Assembly: GCA_964585225.1 (NCBI GenBank)
Contig: CAZPCZ010000010.1
Location: 1-27,245 of the forward strand
Reading direction: 5' to 3'
DNA: 27,245 nt
From: CAZPCZ01 sp964585225
Lineage (GTDB): Bacteria; Patescibacteriota; Patescibacteriia; JACPHY01
In this document: one piece after another, positions 14,664-20,977 of the stretch
How the letters are laid out: the number at the start of each line of letters is the position of its first letter
Numbering within the stretch: the first letter of the stretch is position 1
Notes under the pieces: model-generated
Told to the model about the DNA's origin: nothing
Database searches by the model: none
Seen by the model: only the letters and a program-made list of their open reading frames with translations
Program-made: the position numbers and the translations under genes

Positions 14664-16514
14664 CTACTTCTTCTTCTCCTCAAAATCCGCGTCCTTTGCC
14701 TTCCCGTCACCATCTTCCGACCCCTTTGCCTCCTTGCCTCCTTGCTCCTTCGCCTGCTTGTACATCGCCTCGCCGATCTTCGAGAGCGCGGGCTGGAGAT
14801 CGTCCATCGCCTTCTTGAGTGCGCCGGCGTCTTGCCCGTCCTTCACCTCCTTGATCTTCCGAACTTTCTCCTCGACCTCGGTTTTCGTCGCCGCGTCCAC
14901 TTTGTCCCCGAGGTCCTTCAGTGACTTCTCCGCGGCGTAGATCACCTGCTCGGCTTGGTTCCGGAGCTCAATAAGCTCCTTCTGCTTCCGGTCTGATTCC
15001 GCGAACTGCTCGGCTTCCTTCTTCATCCGCTCAATCTCATCCTTCTCGAGCCGCGAGGAGCCCGAGATCGTGATCTTCTGCTCCTTCGACGTGGCCTTGT
15101 CCTTCGCAGACACCGTGAGAATCCCGTTCGCATCAATGTCGAACGTCACCTCCACCTGCGGCATGCCACGCGGCGACGGTGGAATCCCATCGAGGATGAA
15201 CCGGCCGAGCGACTTGTTGTCCTTCGCCATGGGCCGCTCCCCTTGGAGCACGTGGATCTCAACCGTCGTCTGGTTGTCCGCGGCGGTCGAGAACACCTGC
15301 GACTTCGCAGTCGGGATCGTCGCGTTTCGATTGATAAGCGGGGTCGAGACTCCGCCGAGCGTCTCGATGCCGAGCGTCAAGGGCGTCACATCGAGGAGCA
15401 GCACATCCTTCGCCGCGCCCGCGCCGTCACCACCGCCGAGGATCGCGCCCTGGATTGCCGCGCCCTTTGCGACGCACTCCATCGGGTCCACCCCGCGCTC
15501 GATCTTGCCCGACCCGAGGTATTCCTCAATGAACTTCTGGACCATCGGCATGCGCGTCGGCCCGCCGACGAGAACGACCTTCGTGACCTGCTGCGGGGTC
15601 TTCCCAGCGTCCTTGATCGCTTGCTCCATGGGTTGGCGGCAGCGCTCGACGATCGGACGCACGAGCTCCTCGAACTTCGCGCGCGTGGCCTTGAGGAGCA
15701 TGTGCTTCGGACCTTCTGCCGTCGCGGTGATGAACGGGAGGTTCACCTCGGTCTCGAGCACGGTCGAGAGCTCGATCTTCGCCTTCTCCGCGGCTTCGCG
15801 GAGCCGTTGGAGCGCCATGGGGTCTTTCCGGAGATCCACACCTTCCTTTTTCTGAAACTCCTCCGCGAAGTAGTCGAGGAGCGCTTTGTCCATGTCCGTG
15901 CCACCAAGGTGGGTGTCACCGGAGGTGGATTCCACCTCGAACACGCCCTGCCCGAACGACATGATCGTGACATCGAGCGTGCCGCCGCCGAGATCGAAGA
16001 CGAGCACGTGCTGGTCCTTCTCCTGCGCCTTGTCGAGCCCGTACGCGAGCGAAGCCGCGGTCGGTTCGTTCACGATGCGGACGACCTCGAGCCCCGCGAT
16101 CGCACCGGCGTCCTTCGTCGCGCTCCGCTGGCTGTCGTCGAAGTACGCAGGGACGGTGATGACCGCCTTCGCCACAGGCTCGCCGAGGAACGCCTCGGCG
16201 TCCTTCTTGATCTTCTGGAGCACGAACGCGGAGAGCTGTTGGGGTGTATACGACTTGTCGTCCACCTTGTACGTGAAATCCGTCCCCATCTTCCGTTTGA
16301 ACGCCTGGAACGTGCGGTCCGGATTCGCGACCGCCTGCCGACGCGCCGGCTCGCCGACGAGGAGCTGGCCGTCTTTCGTGAACGCAACGTACGACGGGAA
16401 CGCCTTCCCGCCGATCGTCGTGCCTTCCGCAGCCGGAATGATGACCGGCGATCCGCCCTGCATGACGGACGCAGCGGAGTTCGAGGTCCCGAGGTCGATG
16501 CCGATGATCTTCAT
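14664..16514 (-). CDS. dnaK: Chaperone protein DnaK (Hsp70)
   Basis: A 616-aa ATP-dependent chaperone. The N-terminal nucleotide-binding domain shows IGIDLGTSNS (4-13), AVITVPAYFDDSQR, VFDLGGGTLDVTI and VLVGGPTRMP. The substrate-binding domain follows LLLDVTPLTLGIETLGG and contains FDIDANGILTVSAKDKAT. A charged helical lid and a Lys/Asp/Glu tail (FEEKKK) end the protein. The length matches the family. ATG 16514 gives the canonical MKIIGIDLGT; an in-frame start at 16535 is rejected. No Shine-Dalgarno is present. A TATACT box (16528-16523) ends six bases before the ATG, so a leaderless transcript is possible. No CIRCE is visible upstream, unlike hrcA; the upstream gap holds word repeats and a palindromic element instead. 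Confidence 0.97.
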   Translation of the reverse strand: MKIIGIDLGTSNSAASVMQGGSPVIIPAAEGTTIGGKAFPSYVAFTKDGQLLVGEPARRQAVANPDRTFQAFKRKMGTDFTYKVDDKSYTPQQLSAFVLQKIKKDAEAFLGEPVAKAVITVPAYFDDSQRSATKDAGAIAGLEVVRIVNEPTAASLAYGLDKAQEKDQHVLVFDLGGGTLDVTIMSFGQGVFEVESTSGDTHLGGTDMDKALLDYFAEEFQKKEGVDLRKDPMALQRLREAAEKAKIELSTVLETEVNLPFITATAEGPKHMLLKATRAKFEELVRPIVERCRQPMEQAIKDAGKTPQQVTKVVLVGGPTRMPMVQKFIEEYLGSGKIERGVDPMECVAKGAAIQGAILGGGDGAGAAKDVLLLDVTPLTLGIETLGGVSTPLINRNATIPTAKSQVFSTAADNQTTVEIHVLQGERPMAKDNKSLGRFILDGIPPSPRGMPQVEVTFDIDANGILTVSAKDKATSKEQKITISGSSRLEKDEIERMKKEAEQFAESDRKQKELIELRNQAEQVIYAAEKSLKDLGDKVDAATKTEVEEKVRKIKEVKDGQDAGALKKAMDDLQPALSKIGEAMYKQAKEQGGKEAKGSEDGDGKAKDADFEEKKK

Positions 16515-16515
16515 A

Positions 16516-16560
16516 CACGAAGTATACGAATACACGAATGGTCACGAATCTACGAATATG
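16516..16560. repeat. ACGAA word repeat upstream of dnaK
   Basis: Five ACGAA words (cacgaa, tacgaa, cacgaa, cacgaa, tacgaa) are spaced by 3-6 bases directly before the dnaK start. The block ends in ATATGCGGATGCG, resembling the GGATATGCG family at 11536 and 12604. Confidence 0.7.
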
Positions 16561-16580
16561 CGGATGCGATTCCTCCCCTT

Positions 16581-16651
16581 CGTCATTTCGAGAGAAGCGA
16601 GAAATCTCACATCGTTGATGTGGGATCCTTCGTTCCGCTCAGGATGACACG
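16581..16651. repeat. Interspersed palindromic element (GTCAT...ATGAC)
   Basis: The left arm GTCATTTCGAGAGAAGCGAG and right arm CGTTCCGCTCAGGATGAC are imperfect complements around a small ACATC/GATGT hairpin. Repeats of this type (translations such as FLASLEMT and VILSGTKDP) are familiar from many unrelated bacterial genomes. It lies between dnaK and the divergent plus-strand pair. Confidence 0.8.
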
Positions 16652-16665
16652 CAGGAAGCACTGGC

Positions 16666-16694
16666 TTGACCCGCGCAGAATCCCATGGTACGGT
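16666..16694 (+). promoter_or_regulatory. Sigma-70-like promoter for the small plus-strand pair
   Basis: TTGACC (16666-16671) and TACGGT (16689-16694) are 17 bases apart and about 31 bases before ATG 16725. Very similar to the promoter at 823-851. Confidence 0.55.
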
Positions 16695-16711
16695 CTCCGT
16701 GCACCTTGGAC

Positions 16712-16717
16712 AAGGAG
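16712..16717 (+). promoter_or_regulatory. Shine-Dalgarno site for the gene at 16725
   Basis: AAGGAG followed by A lies seven bases before ATG 16725. It decides this start within a much longer open frame that is the antisense shadow of dnaK. Confidence 0.8.
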
Positions 16718-16724
16718 AATCGCC

Positions 16725-17018
16725 ATGACGAGAGAAGAAGCGAAGGAGAAGTTCGCGACGGCGCTGCGCGTCGTGACCGCGAATCGAACCGGCGAACTCC
16801 CACCGTTCAGCGACCTCGCGCCGGACATCGAGAGCTGGCCGCTCGCGCGACTGGGTGGCGAGGAGCCGCTCACGCCGTTCGAGTGGTTCGAAGTGTATCG
16901 GGTCTGCTTCCGTGAAGCAACGACGGGTCCGATCACCAGCGCCCTCGAAGACCACCATCGTGGCGCCGAGACCACCGTCGGAGACCTCCTCGCCGCAATG
17001 CAGCAGGCACATTCGTGA
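16725..17018 (+). CDS. Small hypothetical protein, first of an overlapping pair
   Basis: A 97-aa soluble, helical protein with no signal peptide. The C-terminal half has EPLTPFEWFEVYRVCF and ends in a TVGDLLAAMQQ helix. This layout resembles the last three helices of acyl-carrier-protein-like folds (including the TVGDL motif), but the phosphopantetheine-type DSL serine is not obvious; the resemblance is speculative. It has its own promoter and a strong Shine-Dalgarno. Its TGA overlaps the GTG start of the next gene by four bases (GTGA). It shares a hydrophobic/aromatic pattern with that neighbour (PFEWFEVYRVCF versus LFDFFRIWQLLF). The pair lies opposite in direction to, and between, grpE and dnaK. 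Confidence 0.75.
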   Translation: MTREEAKEKFATALRVVTANRTGELPPFSDLAPDIESWPLARLGGEEPLTPFEWFEVYRVCFREATTGPITSALEDHHRGAETTVGDLLAAMQQAHS

Positions 17019-17299
17019 CCAAACATCAGGCAATGCAGCGCATTCGAGAAGTGTTCCAGGAGGTCGGGTACACGCTCCCGCTCACCCAGCAGAACGATCT
17101 CGAGGAGCTCATGCGCGTAGGCGTGTCGCTCTTCGACTTCTTCCGCATCTGGCAACTCCTCTTCGGCTCCGCGTGTCGAGATGAAGGTCGTCGTATCCTG
17201 CTCCAGGAAACGCTTGCACGACGAGCCGATGCTTTTCGCTCCGGATCTCCATTCCAGGTCCGCGACCTCGTGGCGCTCATGGTCAGCGTCTACCGCTGA
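17015..17299 (+). CDS. Small hypothetical protein, second of an overlapping pair
   Basis: A 94-aa helical protein translated from GTG overlapping the previous stop, so translational coupling is likely. The pattern ELMRVGVSLFDFFRIWQLLF followed by a final FQVRDLVALMVSVYR mirrors that of the first protein and may come from an ancient duplication. The final helix again looks like the TVxDLV end of ACP-like domains; here a Ser-Leu (GVSL) sits near where the carrier serine would be, but the DSL motif is incomplete. I cannot assign a function. A strong terminator follows 14 bases later. Confidence 0.72.
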   Translation: MTKHQAMQRIREVFQEVGYTLPLTQQNDLEELMRVGVSLFDFFRIWQLLFGSACRDEGRRILLQETLARRADAFRSGSPFQVRDLVALMVSVYR

Positions 17300-17313
17300 C
17301 ACGCTCGCCCTCG

Positions 17314-17341
17314 ACGACCCCGCTCCGTGCGGGGTCGTTTC
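17314..17341 (+). terminator. Rho-independent terminator of the small plus-strand pair
   Basis: ACGACCCCGC (17314-17323) pairs with GCGGGGTCGT (17329-17338) around a TCCGT loop and is followed by TT before CC. It sits between the convergent stops at 17299 and 17350 and may serve both strands, although the minus side lacks Ts. Confidence 0.8.
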
Positions 17342-17349
17342 CATTCCCG

Positions 17350-17790
17350 CTACTCCGCTACGATCACTTTCGCTGGTCTCAGGAGTCGTCCGTGCATCGT
17401 ATACCCCACCTGCGCTACTTCAAGAATTGTACCGACCTCCTTCCCGTCCTCCGTTCGTGCCCCGACAACCTCGTGGAGAAGATAGTCCACGCGATCGCCG
17501 ACTGCACCAATGGATTCGACACCGTGACGTTTCAGGAAATCTCCAAAGAGCTTCAGAAGTTCCGCGTGCCCTTCGCCCGCCGCCCGCAACGCATCACCGA
17601 GGGGTAATACGTCGCGGATGAGCCCCACCGTACAAAACTTCGTGAAGTCCTCGCGCTCACGCGCGAGTTCTTTTTCGCGATTCTGATAATCCGCCAGTGC
17701 CCGCTTCCATTTCGCCTCGGCATCCGTGACTTGTTGCTGGCATGCCGCGTGCGGATCCTCGACGGCATCCGTCGGTTTCGCGTCATCCAT
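17350..17790 (-). CDS. grpE: Nucleotide exchange factor GrpE
   Basis: A 146-aa protein. GrpE releases ADP from DnaK. The N-terminal long helix (about residues 15-60; ALADYQNREKELAREREDF) is followed by RDVLPLGDALRAA and the small beta domain with YLLHEVVGARTEDGKEVGTI and GYTMHGRLLRPAKVIVAE. That C-terminal signature is diagnostic. It is somewhat shorter than the E. coli protein (197 aa), mostly at the N-terminus. It lies 122 bases downstream of hrcA on the same strand, so it is likely controlled from the CIRCE promoter. That 17791-17912 gap shows no clear promoter or hairpin; TTGTTC-18-TACAGA (17857-17828) is a weak candidate. No Shine-Dalgarno. Confidence 0.93.
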   Translation of the reverse strand: MDDAKPTDAVEDPHAACQQQVTDAEAKWKRALADYQNREKELAREREDFTKFCTVGLIRDVLPLGDALRAAGEGHAELLKLFGDFLKRHGVESIGAVGDRVDYLLHEVVGARTEDGKEVGTILEVAQVGYTMHGRLLRPAKVIVAE

Positions 17791-17912
17791 ACCCGGCAGT
17801 ACAACTTCGAATTACGCCTCGCAGCGTCGTTCTGTATTCATGAAGCTGCTTTACGAACAATCGGCGACGCTCACTCACCCCGGAAGAACGTACTCGGCGT
17901 CTCGTGTCGATC

Positions 17913-18647
17913 TCATTCGAAGTTGTCCTGCCGGGCATACGAAGCGCTGTTCGTTGATGCGCGGACCGACTCGAGAATCCCGAGGTGACGCTGGTACGCC
18001 ATGCGCATGGGGCCGACAATCCCGAGCGTGATCGTGTTCCCCTCCGGAAGCGCGAGGTGTGTCGCTACCGTTCCACAACGCCGACCAAACGGATTCTCGC
18101 TGCCGAGCACGGCGCGGGGGGATCCATTAAGCATCGCATCGAGCGTCTCGAGTGTCTCGTCGAGGTGATCCACCGCGCTCGAAAACTCCTGCAGTGTTTC
18201 GTGGTCCTGAAATTCCGGCTGCACGACGAGGTGCGCGAGGCCAGTCGCGTACGCATCGCCCCGCGCAAACCCCACGACGATCGCCTGTGCTGCAGACGCC
18301 GCAAGTGAACGCGCAATCGCTTTCGCAATCACCCGCGCCTCATGCTCCACCGCGAGCACATGGGCCACGGCATCGCGGACATCATCCAGGAGCGCGATCT
18401 GCTGCTGCTGGAGGTACGCGATGTACAGTCGATACGCCATCTCCGTGGGCACGCGCCCAGAAGATGTATGCGGCTGTACGAGGTAGCCGGCGCCCTCGAG
18501 CGCCTGCATCTCGCTCCGCACCGTCGCTGGACTCGCGTCCACCACCCGTGCATCCACGATGGCCTGCGAGGCCACCGGATCCGCGGAGCGGACGTACGTT
18601 TCGATCGCCTCAAAGAGAATGGTGATTTTTCGGTTATCTAGCTGCAT
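17913..18647 (-). CDS. hrcA: Heat-inducible transcription repressor HrcA (short form)
   Basis: A 244-aa repressor that binds CIRCE operators of chaperone genes. The N-terminal winged helix (about residues 1-75) has DPVASQAIVDARVVDASPAT, VRSEMQALEGAGYLVQPHTS and the signature SSGRVPTEMAYRLYI. The middle and C-terminal GAF-like part is recognisable (GSENPFGRRCGTVATHLAL, then NTITLGIVGPMRMAYQRHLG). It is about 100 residues shorter than Bacillus HrcA, probably missing or reducing the inserted dimerisation domain. A CIRCE lies 31 bases upstream of its start, so autoregulation is likely. It is followed by grpE. Confidence 0.92.
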   Translation of the reverse strand: MQLDNRKITILFEAIETYVRSADPVASQAIVDARVVDASPATVRSEMQALEGAGYLVQPHTSSGRVPTEMAYRLYIAYLQQQQIALLDDVRDAVAHVLAVEHEARVIAKAIARSLAASAAQAIVVGFARGDAYATGLAHLVVQPEFQDHETLQEFSSAVDHLDETLETLDAMLNGSPRAVLGSENPFGRRCGTVATHLALPEGNTITLGIVGPMRMAYQRHLGILESVRASTNSASYARQDNFE

Positions 18648-18665
18648 ACATGCGAGCCTATTCCC

Positions 18666-18693
18666 AACGTACCACCATTAGCAGTCACGTCAA
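18666..18693 (-). promoter_or_regulatory. Promoter of the hrcA-grpE unit
   Basis: On the minus strand TTGACG (18693-18688) and TACGTT (18671-18666) are separated by 16 bases, with transcription expected to start roughly 12-14 bases before ATG 18647. The -35 and spacer lie inside the CIRCE operator, as expected for HrcA repression. Confidence 0.6.
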
Positions 18694-18704
18694 GCGAGTG
18701 CTAA
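18678..18704. promoter_or_regulatory. CIRCE operator (HrcA binding site)
   Basis: TTAGCAGTC (18678-18686), nine bases, then GAGTGCTAA (18696-18704). The consensus is TTAGCACTC-N9-GAGTGCTAA, so only one base of eighteen differs. It is 31 bases upstream of hrcA and overlaps its promoter. Confidence 0.93.
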
Positions 18705-18709
18705 ACCCT

Positions 18710-19279
18710 TCATGCGCGAGATCGCCACATGGAAAAAAGATTCCGGAAGAGATCGTCCCCGTCAGATCGCTCCGGGAACATCTCGGGGTGGAACTGAAAG
18801 CCGATGATGGGACGATCACGGTGCTGAACGATCTCAAAGCCGTCACGGGAACGTGCCAGTCCTACGAGGTCGTCTGGAAGCCACTGAACGACCCATCGAT
18901 GATTTTCGAACACACGAAACGTACGCAGCCCAGAGAATATCGGATGCTGCTGCAGCGGCTCGATGTCGAGCATCCCCCGTTCGCTTGCCTGCTGTTCCAC
19001 GAGCAGCGCCCCAAATGCACGGGCGATGATCTCGAATCCAAAACAAATACCGAGCACGGGAACCGTGATCGTTTGGACGAGCAAAAACTCTCGCGCGAGC
19101 TGCGTCTCGTGTCCCACCACAGGGAACGTATGTCCACCGGAGAGAACGCAGCAGTCGTACGCATGGTCTCCCTCCAATGGAACCGACGACCAGGCGACGG
19201 TCTCGACGTCGTCATTCTCGAGCAGTCGATGGAGCTCGGGGAGATATCGAGTCCCGTTATCGATGAGGAGCACACGCAT
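18710..19279 (-). CDS. Class I glutamine amidotransferase-like protein
   Basis: A 189-aa protein with a complete class I amidotransferase triad: Cys79 in PVLGICFGFEI, and His164 and Glu166 in IIGFQFHPEMFP. It starts MRVLLIDNGTRYLPEL, typical of the PabA/TrpG/GuaA-N fold, and has the oxyanion-type SGGH loop (47-50). These domains hydrolyse glutamine and pass ammonia to a partner enzyme. The partner here is unknown; the upstream HD/ligase-like fusion, four bases away, is the obvious candidate by position. The ATG at 19279 was chosen because it begins the conserved strand; a longer frame to 19408 would overlap the neighbour. The 62-base gap to hrcA holds the CIRCE promoter. Confidence 0.85.
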   Translation of the reverse strand: MRVLLIDNGTRYLPELHRLLENDDVETVAWSSVPLEGDHAYDCCVLSGGHTFPVVGHETQLAREFLLVQTITVPVLGICFGFEIIARAFGALLVEQQASERGMLDIEPLQQHPIFSGLRTFRVFENHRWVVQWLPDDLVGLARSRDGFEIVQHRDRPIIGFQFHPEMFPERSDGDDLFRNLFSMWRSRA

Positions 19280-19283
19280 GGAT

Positions 19284-20747
19284 TTACGAAAGTGACGCCG
19301 GGCGAACAATGGCCATTGGCGTCTGTTCGTCGCTCTGGCCGAGGGGATTATCTTTGAATACCGATCGGACGAATGATCGGTCGACGCCCTCAGAGACGCC
19401 GAGGACATTCACGCCGATGTCGTTCGCGTCAATGATGGCGACGTCGACGCCAATCTCCCGAGCCAGACGCGTGGCGGTGCCTTCAGGATCCTTCGGGCCG
19501 AGTTTGGCGTAGCGTTCGCGTAACCCCTCCTCGCCTCCTTTTCCCCCTCTTAGGGTAAGAGGGGGTGAGGGGGAGTTACCATCGGAGCGTAACCCCTCCC
19601 ACCCTCCCCTTACCCTAAGGGAAGGAGCATGGCTCTGCTGCCCAAACGGAATCGTAAGTGTGTAGTCGCACGGGCCGTCGATGGCGTTGATGTGTTTGCC
19701 AACCACGCGGTAGAAGAGACCACGGATACCGAACGGCTTCGTGATCGCAGCAACCGCAGCGGCGAGGAGGATGCGAGGGAGGCCGGCCTCGCGGATCGCG
19801 AGCTCCATGGTCCATGGGCTCCCGAGCCCGATCCCATACGGCGACTTCGTGACGAAGCGGACGAGAAACCGCGCCCACCACGATGGGGTGATTGCGCTGA
19901 TCGGAAACGCACGACCCTGCGTGATCGCGACGATGCGTTCGGAGATCGCGAGGAGGTCGCTGGGACGAAGGTACGGAACGGCGTACCGTCGGACGAGATC
20001 CACGAGATCGTCCCGCGACGTCACGACGTGCGTCCGGATGGGGTACCGAGCGTACGATGCCGTCGTCGGGAGGCGGTGCAGGAACGAGACCATCTCGATG
20101 GCAAGCTCCGCACCGGCGTTCGGCGTGAGCGGTGGATCCGGATCCTTTTCGAAGTGGAGCGTCGTTGATTTCGCGAGCGCCGCATCGAGAAAGATGGTTG
20201 CGGGAGCGCCGAGGCTCTCGACGATCGAGCGGCCCCAGTGGCCATAGCCGTAGAGCAACCGGAGGACACGAGAGCGACCATCAACCTGCCACATGGCCCG
20301 GCTGTTATCAATGACATCGGACGCCTTGATGAGTCGAGTGGCGCGCGCCTGCCGACGCATGACCGCTGCCTGCTGCCACTTCGCATCGGTCCCCTTCCTC
20401 CACGTGAGCGCAGCGACGGCGCGGCGCACACGCGGCCCGAACCGCCGTTCGATCTCACCAATCGTCACCCCGCAGTCCTCGACGACATCGTGGAGGAGCG
20501 CCGCGACGAACGCATCGGCGTCCACCTCACGGAATTCATCAACGAGCGAACAGGCGACACGGATGGGATGGATGAGGTACGGGATGTGGCCAGGTCCATG
20601 TCGTTCCTGCCCTTCGTGCGCGCGCGCGGCGAACGTATGCGCAGCACGAATGCGCTCCTGATCAGTGGGGGGAAACGCAGCGAGAGCCCGCTCGAGGCGG
20701 GCTTCCTGCTGCTCAAAATTCGGGAAATCCTCAGGGATGAACGTCAT
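19284..20747 (-). CDS. Fusion: SpoT-like HD domain + F420-ligase-like (CofE/FbiB) domain
   Basis: A 487-aa protein. Residues 25-200 form a RelA/SpoT-type HD hydrolase domain: RAHEGQERHGPGHIPYLIHP (42-61) with His44, LLHDVVED (84-91) with His86-Asp87, and KASDVID (141-147) with Asp144. Residues 235-487 match the coenzyme F420-0:L-glutamate ligase family: RPSDLLAISERIVAITQGRA, PYGIGLGSPWTMELAI, NAIDGPCDYT, GPKDPEG, AIIDANDIGVNVLGVSEGVD and KDNPLGQSDEQTPMAIVRP. No synthetase domain of RelA/SpoT is present. The two domains suggest a nucleotide hydrolase joined to a GTP-dependent ligase, but the substrate is unknown. A palindromic repeat encodes about residues 371-409, inside the ligase domain. 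No Shine-Dalgarno. tRNA-Glu lies 121 bases upstream. Confidence 0.8.
   Translation of the reverse strand: MTFIPEDFPNFEQQEARLERALAAFPPTDQERIRAAHTFAARAHEGQERHGPGHIPYLIHPIRVACSLVDEFREVDADAFVAALLHDVVEDCGVTIGEIERRFGPRVRRAVAALTWRKGTDAKWQQAAVMRRQARATRLIKASDVIDNSRAMWQVDGRSRVLRLLYGYGHWGRSIVESLGAPATIFLDAALAKSTTLHFEKDPDPPLTPNAGAELAIEMVSFLHRLPTTASYARYPIRTHVVTSRDDLVDLVRRYAVPYLRPSDLLAISERIVAITQGRAFPISAITPSWWARFLVRFVTKSPYGIGLGSPWTMELAIREAGLPRILLAAAVAAITKPFGIRGLFYRVVGKHINAIDGPCDYTLTIPFGQQSHAPSLRVRGGWEGLRSDGNSPSPPLTLRGGKGGEEGLRERYAKLGPKDPEGTATRLAREIGVDVAIIDANDIGVNVLGVSEGVDRSFVRSVFKDNPLGQSDEQTPMAIVRPASLS
19520..19627. repeat. Double palindromic element inside the HD/ligase gene
   Basis: GTAAC and GTTAC bound the first unit (19520-19579), which contains the perfect hairpin CCCCCTCTTA-GGG-TAAGAGGGGG (19543-19565). 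The second unit (19589-19627) contains TAACCCCTCC and a CTTACCCTAAG hairpin, similar to 14592-14627. It is translated in frame as a Gly/Arg/Pro/Ser-rich insert (LRVRGGWEGL, LTLRGGKGGEEGL). Confidence 0.85.
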
Positions 20748-20777
20748 GCGGGATCATACCGCCACCGGGATTTTCCG

Positions 20778-20829
20778 CCAGAGGCGCTTGCCCGCCTCTG
20801 GAGGGGACCCGCCTATGGCGGGGAACCCC
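20778..20829. repeat. Paired hairpins downstream of tRNA-Glu
   Basis: CCAGAGGCG (20778-20786) pairs with CGCCTCTGG (20793-20801). CCCGCC-TAT-GGCGGG (20808-20822) follows, flanked by GGGG and CCCC. They lie between tRNA-Glu and the HD/ligase start and could terminate the tRNA transcript. The second hairpin has the same arms as one inside dnaJ (14035-14049). The rest of 20748-20868 shows nothing else. Confidence 0.75.
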
Positions 20830-20868
20830 GTGTCGCACGTGCCACTCGGGTGTTGTGTTACTACCAAC

Positions 20869-20943
20869 TACCGCCATGGGGATTTGAACCCCAGTTTTCG
20901 CCGTGAGAGGGCGACGTCCTAGACCAGGCTAGACGATGGCGGC
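20869..20943 (-). tRNA. tRNA-Glu (anticodon CUC)
   Basis: A 75-base cloverleaf on the minus strand. The acceptor is GCCGCCA/TGGCGGT (G-U first pair), the D arm GTCT/GGAC, and the anticodon stem TCGCC/GGCGA with loop CTCTCAC, placing CUC at 34-36 after U33. The T arm is TGGGG-TTCAAAT-CCCCA, and the discriminator is A. CCA is not encoded (GTTGG follows). It reads GAG codons, the favoured Glu codon in this GC-rich DNA. The 5' end lies 28 bases after the murF stop, so it is probably cotranscribed with murF. Confidence 0.95.
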
Positions 20944-20977
20944 TTACCTCTTCCCTCTTACCTCTTCCCTCTTACCT
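20943..20977. repeat. 14-nt tandem repeat between murF and tRNA-Glu
   Basis: CTTACCTCTTCCCT occurs twice plus a partial third copy (20943-20956, 20957-20970, 20971-20977). It begins at the first base of the tRNA and includes the murF stop codon (20972-20974) in its third copy. Confidence 0.85.

Noticed and set aside
15243..17018. Long 591-aa plus-strand open frame
   Set aside because: Most of it is antisense to dnaK and rich in Arg/Asp/Glu/Leu, as GC-rich shadows are. Only the part from ATG 16725, with a strong SD, is accepted.
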